Positions 1 to 10,019 are shown, counted from the stretch's first letter. The stretch is 44,229 nucleotides of DNA from an uncultured Saprospiraceae bacterium (GCA_937974575.1 CALJVI010000171.1:1-44229), one strand, 5' to 3'. Program-made: numbers and translations. Notes: a model not told the origin generated them from the sequence alone.

Positions 1-774
1 GAAATGTTGTTCCCACTCAATGATCAAATTCTTACCTACGAGGAGTATCTCAATTGGGACTCACCTACGGAATTTAGTGTCATGGATGATTGCGGCGAGA
101 TTGATGAAGACGCTACTACGATTGCTATTACGAGCAATGAAGATTGTGAAGATTATCGTATTCAGTATGCGATTACCTTTGCAGATAGGTGTGGCAATGC
201 AGTTGATTATTCCTTTGAGGTACAGGTTCTAGATGCTGCTCCTAGCTTTACGATGACAGAGCCAACGGAGCTTGATTGCGGATCTACATTTGTGGTATTT
301 GCAGAGGGAGTTGATCCCGCTACACATGATTTTGATTGGACCCTCCATGATCCAAGTGGGACTTGGGAAGTGATGAGTCAGTCCGCTGATCAAATAGAAA
401 TCTTAGCAGGTGATGATACCGCAGAGATTCAATTGACGGTAAATAATGATCTAGGATGTGAAGTTTCTCAAAGACAAACTGTAGTGTGTAATAAGTCAAA
501 CGCAGTAAGAGATATTGCAGCGATCAATGATTTTGTATTAGCACCAAATCCAGTTTCTGATGCATTGACATTGAGCTTCCAGAGTGATAAAGCATTGTCA
601 GGATCATTTATCATTTATGATGTATTAGGTCGTAAGATATTGCAGCAAGATGCGGAGCTATTAGTTGGTGAAAATCAATTCGCAATCCCAACATCCAATT
701 TTGATCAAGGCACCTACCTACTAGAGATAGCCACTAAGGAAGGGTCCCTCATCCAGAAATTTATGAAGCTCTAG
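1..774 (+). CDS. Secreted protein with C-terminal T9SS type A sorting domain (5' end outside window)
   Basis: Frame is open from the window start. C-terminus 'FVLAPNPVSDALTLSF...IIYDVLGRKILQQ...FDQGTYLLEIATKEGSLIQKFMKL' is a typical T9SS sorting domain. Confidence 0.85.
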   Translation, partial: EMLFPLNDQILTYEEYLNWDSPTEFSVMDDCGEIDEDATTIAITSNEDCEDYRIQYAITFADRCGNAVDYSFEVQVLDAAPSFTMTEPTELDCGSTFVVFAEGVDPATHDFDWTLHDPSGTWEVMSQSADQIEILAGDDTAEIQLTVNNDLGCEVSQRQTVVCNKSNAVRDIAAINDFVLAPNPVSDALTLSFQSDKALSGSFIIYDVLGRKILQQDAELLVGENQFAIPTSNFDQGTYLLEIATKEGSLIQKFMKL

Positions 775-790
775 TATTTTTTGGGCGATA

Positions 791-845
791 CCTATACTAA
801 ACAAGGCTACCATGAGAAACTCATGGTAGCCTTGTTTAGTATAGG
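791..845. terminator. Perfect 26-bp inverted repeat with 3-nt loop, probable terminator or structured RNA
   Basis: cctatactaaacaaggctaccatgag / aaa / ctcatggtagccttgtttagtatagg, 17 nt after the stop of the first CDS. No U-tract follows. Confidence 0.7.
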
Positions 846-965
846 TCCGGGCTATGCAGGGGTGCGCTGTCGCTCCCGTCCTACCGTTCCGTTCCTCCAC
901 GGTACGACTGACTCTGGCTTTGCCTCAAGAGGGCTCTCCCGCACAGAGTCACCCTTTCTATCCCT
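846..965 (+). other. GC-rich intergenic element (copy A)
   Basis: GC-rich block in an AT-rich genome, with 'tccgggctatgcaggggtgcgctgtcgctcccgtcc' resembling the core of the copies at 13825, 29340 and 29572. Confidence 0.45.
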
Positions 966-991
966 ATCGCATTTGAAATCTGACTAAATAA

Positions 992-1549
992 TTAGCGAAC
1001 GAATCTCATTTTATAGTCAACACCTACTTTACCTTTTTTGATAAATTCGAGTTTACGTCGGACCATTCTCTTTTTGATGGGTTTGAGCTTTTCGGTGAAG
1101 AGTACACCTTCGATGTGATCGTACTCATGCTGTATTACACGTGCATCGATGCCGTTAAAAGTCTCCGTGTATGTTTTGAAATTTTCGTCTTGGTACTTGA
1201 TTGTGATTTGCTCATGGCGGCTCACGTCACCACGCACATCTGGTATACTAAGACAACCTTCTTCATACTCCCAAGGCTTGCCAACCTCTTCGATCATCTC
1301 CGCATTGATGAATACCTTTTTGAATCCTGTAGGATTCTTTTCGTCTTCATCATTGAGCTGTAGAGTGTCAATGAGAAATAGTCTGATAGGCTTTCCAATC
1401 TGAGGAGCCGCTAGACCCACACCTTTGGCATTATACATGGTCTTCCACATGTTTTCCAAAAGGACATCAAGGTCTGGAAAATCTTTTTCTAGGTCGATTG
1501 CCTTTTTTTTGAGTACAGGTTGCCCAAAGGCATATATAGGTAGTATCAT
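992..1549 (-). CDS. def: Peptide deformylase
   Basis: Motifs GVGLAAPQIG, EEGCLSIP and QHEYDHIEGVLF. Confidence 0.97.
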   Translation of the reverse strand: MILPIYAFGQPVLKKKAIDLEKDFPDLDVLLENMWKTMYNAKGVGLAAPQIGKPIRLFLIDTLQLNDEDEKNPTGFKKVFINAEMIEEVGKPWEYEEGCLSIPDVRGDVSRHEQITIKYQDENFKTYTETFNGIDARVIQHEYDHIEGVLFTEKLKPIKKRMVRRKLEFIKKGKVGVDYKMRFVR

Positions 1550-1552
1550 TTG

Positions 1553-1975
1553 TTAAGCCGTGTAGTGTTTTTTCTCGATATATTGTTGAAGGATGATCAC
1601 AGCAGCGATTTTGTCTACTAGTGATTTGTCTCTACGCTTTTTTTTATTGATGCCACTGCCTACTATAGTGCGTTTGGCTTCACGAGAGGTGTATCTTTCG
1701 TCTTGCAAAGTTACCTTAATAGAAGGATATTTTCCTTGGAATGTGTTGATAAATGCTTTTACCCTTGGAAGATTTTGTGCAGGCTGTCCATTTTCAAGGA
1801 GGGGTTCTCCTACTACGATCTCATCTACTGTTTCGTCAGCAAAGTAGGTAGCTATAAAGTCAAAGAGATTTTTCGTTTCTACAGTATCGAGGCCAGTAGC
1901 AATCATCTGCATAGGGTCGCTTACCGCAATCCCAGTTCTCTTTTTACCATAATCAATAGCCATTATTCGACCCAT
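1553..1975 (-). CDS. ruvX: Putative pre-16S rRNA nuclease / Holliday junction resolvase YqgF family
   Basis: MGRIMAIDYGKKRTGIAVSDP, VVGEPLLENGQPAQN and DERYTSREAKR motifs. Confidence 0.95.
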   Translation of the reverse strand: MGRIMAIDYGKKRTGIAVSDPMQMIATGLDTVETKNLFDFIATYFADETVDEIVVGEPLLENGQPAQNLPRVKAFINTFQGKYPSIKVTLQDERYTSREAKRTIVGSGINKKKRRDKSLVDKIAAVIILQQYIEKKHYTA

Positions 1976-1998
1976 ATTGAATTATTATTGAAAGTGTA

Positions 1999-2628
1999 TT
2001 ATTTTCTACCAAAGTCAGCAGGAATTTCGCCCCACTCTTTAGTCTTCCACTTTAACAATGGGTTTTCGAATTTGTTATTATGCAACCATTGTTCACCTCG
2101 AGCTATGACTTCAAACAAATGCTTAGTTTCGGCATTTCTGACCAGCTTAGTATTGCACCTCTTATAATGAACCCATTTGATAGCATGTTTACTATCAGAG
2201 TAGATAGGTAAGTTACTGTTATTCTTTTTTAAGTAGGCCAATCCGTGTACAATGGCTAGAAATTCACCAATATTATTAGTGCCCATGGGAAACTTTTGGA
2301 TAAACAGCTGGATTTGGGATTTGGTTTCTACTCCTCTATACTCCATAGGGCCCGGGTTGCCACTACATGCGGCGTCTACAGAGATAGTATTGTAGTCAAT
2401 ATCGGCCCTACTGGCATCGGAGATAGGCAGCTTCTTGGTATAAGTTCCTGTAGACATATATTCTACATAACTCCCTCGGTAGGCTTCTTCAGCTGCCTTT
2501 ATGTTGGGAAAGGATTTGTATTGGGCATTTGGAAAGCCCTTGACTTGACGCAAGCATTCTGCCCAGGTTTTATATATTCCTGGTTCATTGCCTTGCCACA
2601 CTACATAAAATTTCTTCTTTGCTGCCAT
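1999..2628 (-). CDS. Ribonuclease H with N-terminal viroplasmin/caulimovirus domain
   Basis: N-terminal 'KKFYVVWQGNEPGIYKTWAECLRQVKGFPNAQYKSF', then an RNase H domain 'ISVDAACSGNPGPMEYRGV...NNIGEFLAIVHGLAYL...IYSDSKHAIKWV'. Confidence 0.92.
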   Translation of the reverse strand: MAAKKKFYVVWQGNEPGIYKTWAECLRQVKGFPNAQYKSFPNIKAAEEAYRGSYVEYMSTGTYTKKLPISDASRADIDYNTISVDAACSGNPGPMEYRGVETKSQIQLFIQKFPMGTNNIGEFLAIVHGLAYLKKNNSNLPIYSDSKHAIKWVHYKRCNTKLVRNAETKHLFEVIARGEQWLHNNKFENPLLKWKTKEWGEIPADFGRK

Positions 2629-2750
2629 AGAACAGGCAAAATAGTAGAATTAGTAGTGAATTAATAAAACTATGAAAAATAAATAGACGATTATTGTGAG
2701 CTAATACATCAAGAATGCAGTTTTTTGCATCTGATAAAATAGAAGGCCGA

Positions 2751-3518
2751 ATGTTTATAGACACACATACACATATATATGTAAAGCAGTTTGATGATGA
2801 TCGAACGGAGATGATCGAACGGGCAATAGCACAAGGGGTAGAATCCTTTTTTATGCCAAATATTGACCGAGAATCAATAGATTCAATGCTTAATTTGGAG
2901 CAGCAATATCCCGATAGATGCTTTGCTATGATGGGCTTACACCCATGTTCAGTAGCTGCAAATGTCGAAGAGGAGCTGTCAGTGATCAAGGAGCATTTTG
3001 ATCTACGAAAGTTTGTAGCTGTGGGTGAAATAGGGATTGACTTGTACTGGGAGAAGAAGTTTCTAGATCAGCAAGTGTATGCCTTTAAGGAACAAATAAA
3101 ATGGGCTATAGCAGCCGATATACCGATTGTGATTCATTGTCGAGATGCTACACCAGAGGTATTGAGTGTATTGCGCGAATGTGCGCACGAGAAGCTTAGA
3201 GGTATTTTCCACTGTTTTGGTGGATCTGTATCCGAAGCAAAGGATATTATCGACTTGGGTTTTTTATTAGGGATTGGAGGAGTCTTGACCTTTAAAAAAT
3301 CTGGCTTAGATAACACGCTGAAAGAGATTGATTTAGAACACATTGTGTTAGAGACTGATTCTCCATACCTGGCGCCAGCGCCATACAGGGGTAAACGAAA
3401 TGAGAGTGGCTACTTGAGGCTTGTAGCAGAAAAATTGGCAGAAGTAAAGGAGTTGCCATTGAGTCAAATCGCTCAGATCACTACTCAAAATGCAAAGAAA
3501 GTTTTCCAAATGACCTAA
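2751..3518 (+). CDS. TatD family hydrolase
   Basis: MFIDTHTHIYVKQFDDDR, GEIGIDLYW, PIVIHCRDA and LETDSPYLAPAPYRGKRNE. Start set to the internal ATG at 2751. Confidence 0.93.
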   Translation: MFIDTHTHIYVKQFDDDRTEMIERAIAQGVESFFMPNIDRESIDSMLNLEQQYPDRCFAMMGLHPCSVAANVEEELSVIKEHFDLRKFVAVGEIGIDLYWEKKFLDQQVYAFKEQIKWAIAADIPIVIHCRDATPEVLSVLRECAHEKLRGIFHCFGGSVSEAKDIIDLGFLLGIGGVLTFKKSGLDNTLKEIDLEHIVLETDSPYLAPAPYRGKRNESGYLRLVAEKLAEVKELPLSQIAQITTQNAKKVFQMT

Positions 3519-3627
3519 AAGATTGTGGAAGCTTAATGAGAGAGGCAAAAATTTTGAATATTAACATCTATTTGCAATATTTGTGGGGTAGTGTATAATG
3601 CACAAGAAGGATTTGTAAGGATCAGCA

Positions 3628-3716
3628 GGAGAGGTGCTCGAGTGGCTGAAGAGGTGCGCCTGGAAAGCGTATAAACCTGTCAAAGGGTTTCGAGGGTTCG
3701 AATCCCTCTCTCTCCG
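3628..3716 (+). tRNA. tRNA-Ser (GGA anticodon)
   Basis: Acceptor stem ggagagg/tctctcc, anticodon loop ctGGAaa, long variable arm, T-arm gggttcgaatccc. Confidence 0.93.
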
Positions 3717-3980
3717 CAATGATTGCCACGATACCATTACTATGTATTCAGCAATTTTACAGATTTTTAGATTCCTTTCAGGAGCTTTGTTATTCACTAG
3801 TGTTCATGAATTGTATATTTAAGATTTAAAAATAAGCCTGGTTTACTTACTTGTTGAATCGCTGCTTGAAAGACAAGTATTGATTTATAGAGAAAGTTTT
3901 ATGGCCTATGTTTATCATATTTATATTTTTTAACGATATTAATGCTTTATTTAAAACCAATTCGTAAAAACTAATCGACT

Positions 3981-4712
3981 ATGCGAAAATTGTTATTCTT
4001 TTCTTTATTGATTTTGGGTGTGATTCTTATCTCCGCCGACTTTAATACACTACTTGCACAGGCAGGTACACCAGATACTACTGGCTTTCAAGCTTTGAAA
4101 GAAAAATTCATTGAAGGTGGATGGTCCTTTATGACCTTCGTACTTATTTGCCTTATCCTGGGCTTAGCTTTCTGTATAGAAAGAATCATTACTTTGAACA
4201 TAGCTACAACCAATACTGACAAGTTAATTGAGCGTATAGATGAAAGTCTTAAGTCAGGTGACGTAAATGGTGCAATGGAAGTATGTAAGTCTACTTCTGG
4301 TCCTACAGCAAGTATCCTTTACGAAGGATTACGTAATGCCAACAAAGGCCCAGCGGCTGTTGAAAAAGCAATCGTTTCTTATGGTTCTGTTCAAATGGGT
4401 CTTTTGGAAAAAGGATTGGTTTGGATCTCTCTTTTTATTGCGATTGCTCCAATGCTCGGGTTTATGGGTACGGTAATCGGTATGATCGGTGCCTTTGATG
4501 AAATTCAGGCAAAAGGTGATATCTCTCCTCAGATTGTGGCAGGTGGTATTAAGGTAGCACTTTTGACTACAGTATTCGGTTTGATCGTTGCGATTATACT
4601 TCAGGTTTTCTATAACTACATCGTAAACAAAATTGACGGTATCGTACTCAATATGGAGGACGCTTCTATCGCTTTGGTAGATGTAATGGATAGAAACAAT
4701 ATTTTCAAATAA
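3981..4712 (+). CDS. MotA/TolQ/ExbB proton channel family protein
   Basis: Three predicted TM segments and the ExbB-type motif 'GLLEKGLVWISLFIAIAPMLGFMGTVIGMIGAFDEIQ'. Confidence 0.93.
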   Translation: MRKLLFFSLLILGVILISADFNTLLAQAGTPDTTGFQALKEKFIEGGWSFMTFVLICLILGLAFCIERIITLNIATTNTDKLIERIDESLKSGDVNGAMEVCKSTSGPTASILYEGLRNANKGPAAVEKAIVSYGSVQMGLLEKGLVWISLFIAIAPMLGFMGTVIGMIGAFDEIQAKGDISPQIVAGGIKVALLTTVFGLIVAIILQVFYNYIVNKIDGIVLNMEDASIALVDVMDRNNIFK

Positions 4713-4730
4713 TCTTAAGTACTCAACTGT

Positions 4731-5219
4731 ATGTATAATTTTCTAACAAAAAAAGGTCAGTTAATGGCGTTCCTATTGGGGGCGATATCCACTATCATCG
4801 TGCTAGTGTCCATTACGACCAATTCAAATAAACATCTTCTTGATGCACCAGATGCAGCAAAAAGAGCTACAGAGATTGCTGATACAGGTATCTTAAATAC
4901 AGGGATTAATATTACTACATTTTTATTAGTTCTTGCTTTAGCTGCTGTTGTAATCTTCGGTCTAGTTAATCTATTGAGCAACTGGAAATCTTCACTTAAG
5001 TTTATCATCGGTTTTGCTGTGCTTGTTATTATGTTCATGGTACTGAAAGGTTCTGCTGAGCATGAGACAGTAGGTAAAATAGTAGAGACTATGAAGGAGT
5101 TCAATATTGATGAAGGATTAAGTAAAGGGATATCTGCCGCTATTAAAGGAACTGTAGCAATGGCTGTTGTAGCTGTTGGCTCTATGATTGTCTTTGAGAT
5201 TATCAACATTTTTAAGTAA
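4731..5219 (+). CDS. Membrane protein of unknown function between ExbB and ExbD
   Basis: ORF with about 4 hydrophobic helices, 18 nt after exbB and just before exbD. Confidence 0.8.
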   Translation: MYNFLTKKGQLMAFLLGAISTIIVLVSITTNSNKHLLDAPDAAKRATEIADTGILNTGINITTFLLVLALAAVVIFGLVNLLSNWKSSLKFIIGFAVLVIMFMVLKGSAEHETVGKIVETMKEFNIDEGLSKGISAAIKGTVAMAVVAVGSMIVFEIINIFK

Positions 5220-5229
5220 ACCCTGATCT

Positions 5230-5793
5230 ATGCTCAAAAGAAAGAAAAATAATAGAGTAAAAAATGAAGTGAATGCCGGCTCTATGGCAGACATCGCTTT
5301 CTTACTACTGATCTTCTTCCTGGTGACTACTACTATTGATATCGATAAAGGTATTACGGTAAAATTACCGCCATGGTCAAATGAAGAAGTAGATCCTACA
5401 AAACTGAATAAGCGTAATGTATTCTCCGTACTCGTGAATGCCGATGATCAACTTCTAGTAAGAGGTGAGATTGCTCAGGTAGAGGAATTGAGAGAACGCG
5501 CAAAAGAGTTTATTGTAAATCCTGAAAACAGAGAAGATCTTGCTGAAAAGCCTACTAAGGCAATTATTTCGTTAAAGAACGATAGAGGTACTTCTTACGG
5601 AACTTATATCCAGGTTTATAATGAACTGAAAGCTGCTTACAATGAATTGTGGACTGAAAGGCTCAATAAAATGCCAGGTTACTCAGAGGCCGTGTTCAAT
5701 AAGGACTTGCCCCTTGATGTGCGAAGAGCTGTGAGAGCTGAGATTCCATTTGTTTTGTCTGAAGCAGAACCTACTAATTTTGGAGAGGAGTAG
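5230..5793 (+). CDS. ExbD/TolR family biopolymer transporter
   Basis: 'NAGSMADIAFLLLIFFLVTTTIDIDKGITVKLPP' typical ExbD N-terminus. Confidence 0.93.
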   Translation: MLKRKKNNRVKNEVNAGSMADIAFLLLIFFLVTTTIDIDKGITVKLPPWSNEEVDPTKLNKRNVFSVLVNADDQLLVRGEIAQVEELRERAKEFIVNPENREDLAEKPTKAIISLKNDRGTSYGTYIQVYNELKAAYNELWTERLNKMPGYSEAVFNKDLPLDVRRAVRAEIPFVLSEAEPTNFGEE

Positions 5794-5826
5794 AAACCAA
5801 ATTGTAAAAGTTTAAAAACGTAAGAG

Positions 5827-6294
5827 ATGTCAAAATTTACTAAAAAACGAGGAAAAGCATCCCCGGAGGTATCAACCGCCTCACTACCGGATATCATCTT
5901 TATGCTTTTGTTTTTCTTCATGGTTGTTACAGTAATGCGTTCTTCTGACAAATTGGTAGACGTAATTGTACCAGAAGCTACAGAGCTTACAAAGCTGGAA
6001 AAGAAATCTTTGGTCAACCAGATATACATTGGTAAGCCAATGGAGCAATACCGTGATATTTATGGCTCTGCTCCTCGTATACAGCTTAATGATAAAATTA
6101 GTGATGAGGATGACATTCCGATTTTCTTGGAAAAACACAAAATAAAAGTGCCAGAAAATCAGCGATCGAAAATAACTTCTTCGCTCAGAGTCGATGGCGA
6201 AGTGACTATGGGTATCGTACAAGATGTCAAAACAGCACTTAGAAAAGCAAATCAATTGAAGGTGAACTATTCTACTAGGCCTAAGGCTAATTAA
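5827..6294 (+). CDS. ExbD/TolR family biopolymer transporter (second copy)
   Basis: 'STASLPDIIFMLLFFFMVVTVMRSSDKLVDVIVPEATEL'. Confidence 0.9.
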   Translation: MSKFTKKRGKASPEVSTASLPDIIFMLLFFFMVVTVMRSSDKLVDVIVPEATELTKLEKKSLVNQIYIGKPMEQYRDIYGSAPRIQLNDKISDEDDIPIFLEKHKIKVPENQRSKITSSLRVDGEVTMGIVQDVKTALRKANQLKVNYSTRPKAN

Positions 6295-6312
6295 AATAGA
6301 CTTTCGAGAAAT

Positions 6313-6352
6313 AAAAAAAGGCGAGGCTTCAATTGAAGCTTCGCCTTTTTTT
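6313..6352. terminator. Bidirectional rho-independent terminator between convergent genes
   Basis: aaaaaaaggcgaggcttcaattgaagcttcgccttttttt hairpin with A-tract and T-tract. Confidence 0.88.
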
Positions 6353-6398
6353 GTAGGCCTTATATTTTTTATAGACCCTATTTTATAGGTCATATTTT

Positions 6399-6863
6399 TT
6401 ATCTGAGTCTGTCAGAAGACTTTACTAGGTGATCATCCTTCTTTATAAATCTCAATGCAAGGATACTAAATACAATACCCAAGATAGGAGATAATAATCC
6501 AAATTCTCCGCTGACCAATGAATCTGCTTTGATAAGTTGGTAATCCATATAAAAGAAAATACTGCACAATACTAAGATCAGAATACTTACAACCAAAGTA
6601 AGTCTCGACAAAGCCATTTGCAAAGGTCTATTGCTGAACATAAATACCGCTACTAGACTAGCCAAAGCAGCTACTATAGCAAGTATTTGAAAAGAGATAT
6701 GATCTTTTATATTAAGTACTCCGTCTGCCAGCATGGCTACATCGGACTGCTGTACAAGCTCTTGAGTACCCGTAACGGTGAAAAATGACATCACAGGTAG
6801 GAATAGTAGGCCTGAAGCTAATGCTGCAAGGAGAAGGAAGACGGTTTGTATACGTTGCCACAT
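6399..6863 (-). CDS. DUF4293 family membrane protein
   Basis: 'MWQRIQTVFLLLAALASGLLFLPV' N-terminus and 4-TM layout typical of the Bacteroidota DUF4293 family. Confidence 0.8.
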   Translation of the reverse strand: MWQRIQTVFLLLAALASGLLFLPVMSFFTVTGTQELVQQSDVAMLADGVLNIKDHISFQILAIVAALASLVAVFMFSNRPLQMALSRLTLVVSILILVLCSIFFYMDYQLIKADSLVSGEFGLLSPILGIVFSILALRFIKKDDHLVKSSDRLR

Positions 6864-7065
6864 AATTTACTTTTTGGGGCAAAGATACCTTTCTACTTAC
6901 TTTTTAAAAAGTATTTGACCTGATACAAATGCAACTGCATGCTACAATCCGATTATCCTTCTCTACTCATTGCTATACAGTGTGTTTTAGCAAATAGATG
7001 GAAGAATTCTATCAAAATTTACGTAGCATAGTGAATATTAAAAGCTATAATATCTACATTCGTTT

Positions 7066-8202
7066 ATGTATTCAGCTCAACCCAGCTTTTGGGAAAAATC
7101 CACATTTCTAGCAGATATTGATATTGCCATCATTGGAGCTGGGTTGGTAGGTACATCAGCAGCAATATATGCTCAAAAAAAGTATCCTAAGGCCAAGATT
7201 GTTGTGTTTGATAGAGGCTTCATAGCCAGTGGAGCGAGTACAAAAAACGCTGGCTTTGCATGCTTTGGAAGTATTTCAGAGTTATTAGATGATCTAGAAG
7301 ATAGTGAGCCTGACGCAGTTTTTTCTTTGATGGCCCGCAGATATGAAGGCTTGACTCATTTGTTAGAATTATTAGATCCTAATAGAATAGATTATAAGGC
7401 TTGTGGAGGATTTGAGCTCTTTAGAGATATAGATCAGAGCTTTGCGCAGAAGTGTATAGATCGTATAGAGTTCTTCAATAAGGAGACAGAACACATAACT
7501 GGACTAACGGAGACTTATAGGCTGGATAAGGCCAAGCTAAGTGCTGCAAACTTTGAGAATACGAATATGTGTATTGCGAATGTTGCCGAAGGGCAGCTGC
7601 ATCCTGGCAAAATGATGCAGGCATTATACGAACAAGCAAAGGAGATTGGAGTACTATTTTATCATGGTATCGAGATCTCTCAGGTAGAGGATCAATCTAA
7701 TCATGCCCAATTGGAATTAGCTAATGGTTGGACGATCAAGGTAAACCAAGTCCTCATAGCGAATAATGGATTTGCTCAAAAAATGATCTCTGACCTTCCG
7801 ATTAAAGCGGTGCGAAATCAAGTACTCGTCACATCCAAGATCCCAAATCTTTCTGTAGAAGGGACTTTTCACATGCATAAAGGTTATTTTTACTTTCGTA
7901 ATGTAGATTCAAGAATTTTGATTGGAGGTGGTCGACATTTGGATTTGGAGCACGAGACAACCGATCAGTTCGGATCCAACTCTTTAATAGAGGATGCTTT
8001 GCAAGCCTTGCTAACAGATGTAATCTTGCCAGGTACATCATTTACCATTGAAGATAGATGGAGTGGTATATTGGGTGTAGGCCCAAGTAAACTGCCCATT
8101 CTAAAAAAGCAAAGTGAGCATATTACTTTAGCAGTTCGTTTAGGTGGTATGGGCGTAGCGCTTGGAAGCTTACTAGGAAAAGAAGCAGCACAACTTATTT
8201 AA
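7066..8202 (+). CDS. FAD-dependent oxidoreductase (DAO family)
   Basis: 'DIAIIGAGLVGTSAAIYAQKKYPKAKIVVFDRG' Rossmann/FAD motif and C-terminal DAO-like sequence. Confidence 0.9.
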   Translation: MYSAQPSFWEKSTFLADIDIAIIGAGLVGTSAAIYAQKKYPKAKIVVFDRGFIASGASTKNAGFACFGSISELLDDLEDSEPDAVFSLMARRYEGLTHLLELLDPNRIDYKACGGFELFRDIDQSFAQKCIDRIEFFNKETEHITGLTETYRLDKAKLSAANFENTNMCIANVAEGQLHPGKMMQALYEQAKEIGVLFYHGIEISQVEDQSNHAQLELANGWTIKVNQVLIANNGFAQKMISDLPIKAVRNQVLVTSKIPNLSVEGTFHMHKGYFYFRNVDSRILIGGGRHLDLEHETTDQFGSNSLIEDALQALLTDVILPGTSFTIEDRWSGILGVGPSKLPILKKQSEHITLAVRLGGMGVALGSLLGKEAAQLI

Positions 8203-8212
8203 TTTATTAGCA

Positions 8213-10015
8213 TTGAAGCATCTCTTATATATCGGTTCATTTTTATTGACCATCTTTCTGGTAGGGGAGTTGACTGCCCAGACGATGCCTAGTCCAGTGG
8301 ATACCAGTAAGGTGACTAGAATCAAGATCAACTTTTCTGATTTTGCAGAAGGCTATAAAGAAGCAGATATGGACATCCGAAAGCTCATGGGCAATGTAGA
8401 GCTTCGACAGGATAGCGTCTTTCTTACCTGTGATACAGCTACACTCAACATCAATGATAACGCTGTAGTCGCAAAGGGTAGTGTCGTAATCCAACAAGGA
8501 GATAGTCTAAATATATTTGCAGATTCTCTGGTGTATGATGGAAATAAGAAAATTGCAAATCTGTATGGAGATGTCATCCTAGAAAACAAAGGGCAAAAGC
8601 TTTTTACCGAATTTTTGACTTATAACCTAGAAACAAAAGCAGCAACTTATACTAATGGGGCTGTCCTTACGGATGGGGCTACTCAATTGAGTAGTGAGAT
8701 AGGATACTACTATATCGATTCCGACCAAGCCTACTTTAAAGAGAAAGTAATTATTGTAGATGACAATTTTGAATTGAAGGCGGATACCTTAGCTTTTAAT
8801 ACAACGAGTAAGGTGGCAACTTTTTTGGGACCGACTCGGATAGATCAGGGGGATGCTAAAATATATTGTGAAGAGGGCTATTATGATATCGTTCAGAATA
8901 AAGCTTTGTTTAGCAAGAATGCACAATACCTCAAAGATGGTCAGTCAGCTCAAGCCAATTCAATGACTTATGACGGCAGTGATGATGTAGTAACATTAGA
9001 GGGAGATGCAAGCTTCCAAGATGAAGATAAAAGTGCAACTGCGGATCAGATCAAGTTTAACCAAAAGACCAAGGTGACGGAACTCTCTGGCAATGCACAC
9101 TTTGAAGATGCCAGTCAATCTATTGATGCGGACACTATTTTATACAATGAAGAAACCAAGAAACTAATTACAAAAGGGAGTTCAGTATTGATCAATCCAC
9201 CTCAATATTTGCGAGCGGATAAGATCGACTTCGATGACGCTACCGGTATGGGCTTGGCCAGTGGTAATGTATATTGGCAAGATAGCGCTCAGCAGATCAT
9301 TATTAAGTGTGATAACGTAGATTACAAAAAGGAGGAGGATTATCTGAAGGCATACGGTGAAAGAACATTGTTGATTTCGATACTAGATGGGGATTCATTG
9401 TATATGACATCGGATACACTGGAATATTCACGTGCAGAAAGTTTTGATCTGGATAGTGCTAAGCAGTTTGTTGCTTACAAAGATGTCCGTATGCTCAAAA
9501 GTGACTTCCAAGCAGTCTGTGATTCATTAGTTTTTAATCAGCAAGATTCTGTTTTTCAATTTTATAAAAATCCGCTTATTTGGTCAGATACCACGCAGTT
9601 TTCTGCTGATACGATTAGTATGAAGTTGACGGATGGGCAGTTAGATTCTATATATTTAGTGCAAAAAAGTTTTATAATTAATACGCCAGATAATTATTTT
9701 TACAACCAAATAAAAGGGCGTGATATCGTTGCACTCTTTGATAAAAATGAAATATTTGAAATGGATGTTTATGGCAATGCGGAATCTATCTATTACTTGA
9801 TAGATGAAAACAATGCCTACATTGCAGTTAATAAATCCATTTGTAGCGATATGGTAGTTGACTTTGGCGACAATAAGGTGGAAAAAATAAAGTGTTTTCC
9901 AAATCCAAAAGCGGAGCTGATTCCTATGAATAAAGCAAAGCACAATGAACTCAAATTGGAAGGGTTCAATTGGGAGTCGAAGCGTAGACCAACAACATTT
10001 ACTGACTTGTTTTAA
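8213..10015 (+). CDS. OstA/LptA-like organic solvent tolerance domain protein
   Basis: Repeated OstA-type segments ('GNVELRQDSVFLTCDTATLNINDNAVVAKGSVVIQQGDSLNIFADSLVYDGNKKIANLYGDV') and a signal peptide. Start taken from the ORF track as an alternative start codon. Confidence 0.85.
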   Translation: MKHLLYIGSFLLTIFLVGELTAQTMPSPVDTSKVTRIKINFSDFAEGYKEADMDIRKLMGNVELRQDSVFLTCDTATLNINDNAVVAKGSVVIQQGDSLNIFADSLVYDGNKKIANLYGDVILENKGQKLFTEFLTYNLETKAATYTNGAVLTDGATQLSSEIGYYYIDSDQAYFKEKVIIVDDNFELKADTLAFNTTSKVATFLGPTRIDQGDAKIYCEEGYYDIVQNKALFSKNAQYLKDGQSAQANSMTYDGSDDVVTLEGDASFQDEDKSATADQIKFNQKTKVTELSGNAHFEDASQSIDADTILYNEETKKLITKGSSVLINPPQYLRADKIDFDDATGMGLASGNVYWQDSAQQIIIKCDNVDYKKEEDYLKAYGERTLLISILDGDSLYMTSDTLEYSRAESFDLDSAKQFVAYKDVRMLKSDFQAVCDSLVFNQQDSVFQFYKNPLIWSDTTQFSADTISMKLTDGQLDSIYLVQKSFIINTPDNYFYNQIKGRDIVALFDKNEIFEMDVYGNAESIYYLIDENNAYIAVNKSICSDMVVDFGDNKVEKIKCFPNPKAELIPMNKAKHNELKLEGFNWESKRRPTTFTDLF

Positions 10016-10019
10016 TAGT

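Noticed and set aside
781-987. 68-aa ORF 'MGDTYTKQGYHEKLMVALFSIG...'
   Set aside because: Spans the 26-bp hairpin and GC-rich element A; not protein-like.
3561-3797. Minus-strand ORF with 'RERDSNPRNPLTGLYAFQAHLFSHSS'
   Set aside because: Classic spurious translation of the antisense strand of tRNA-Ser.
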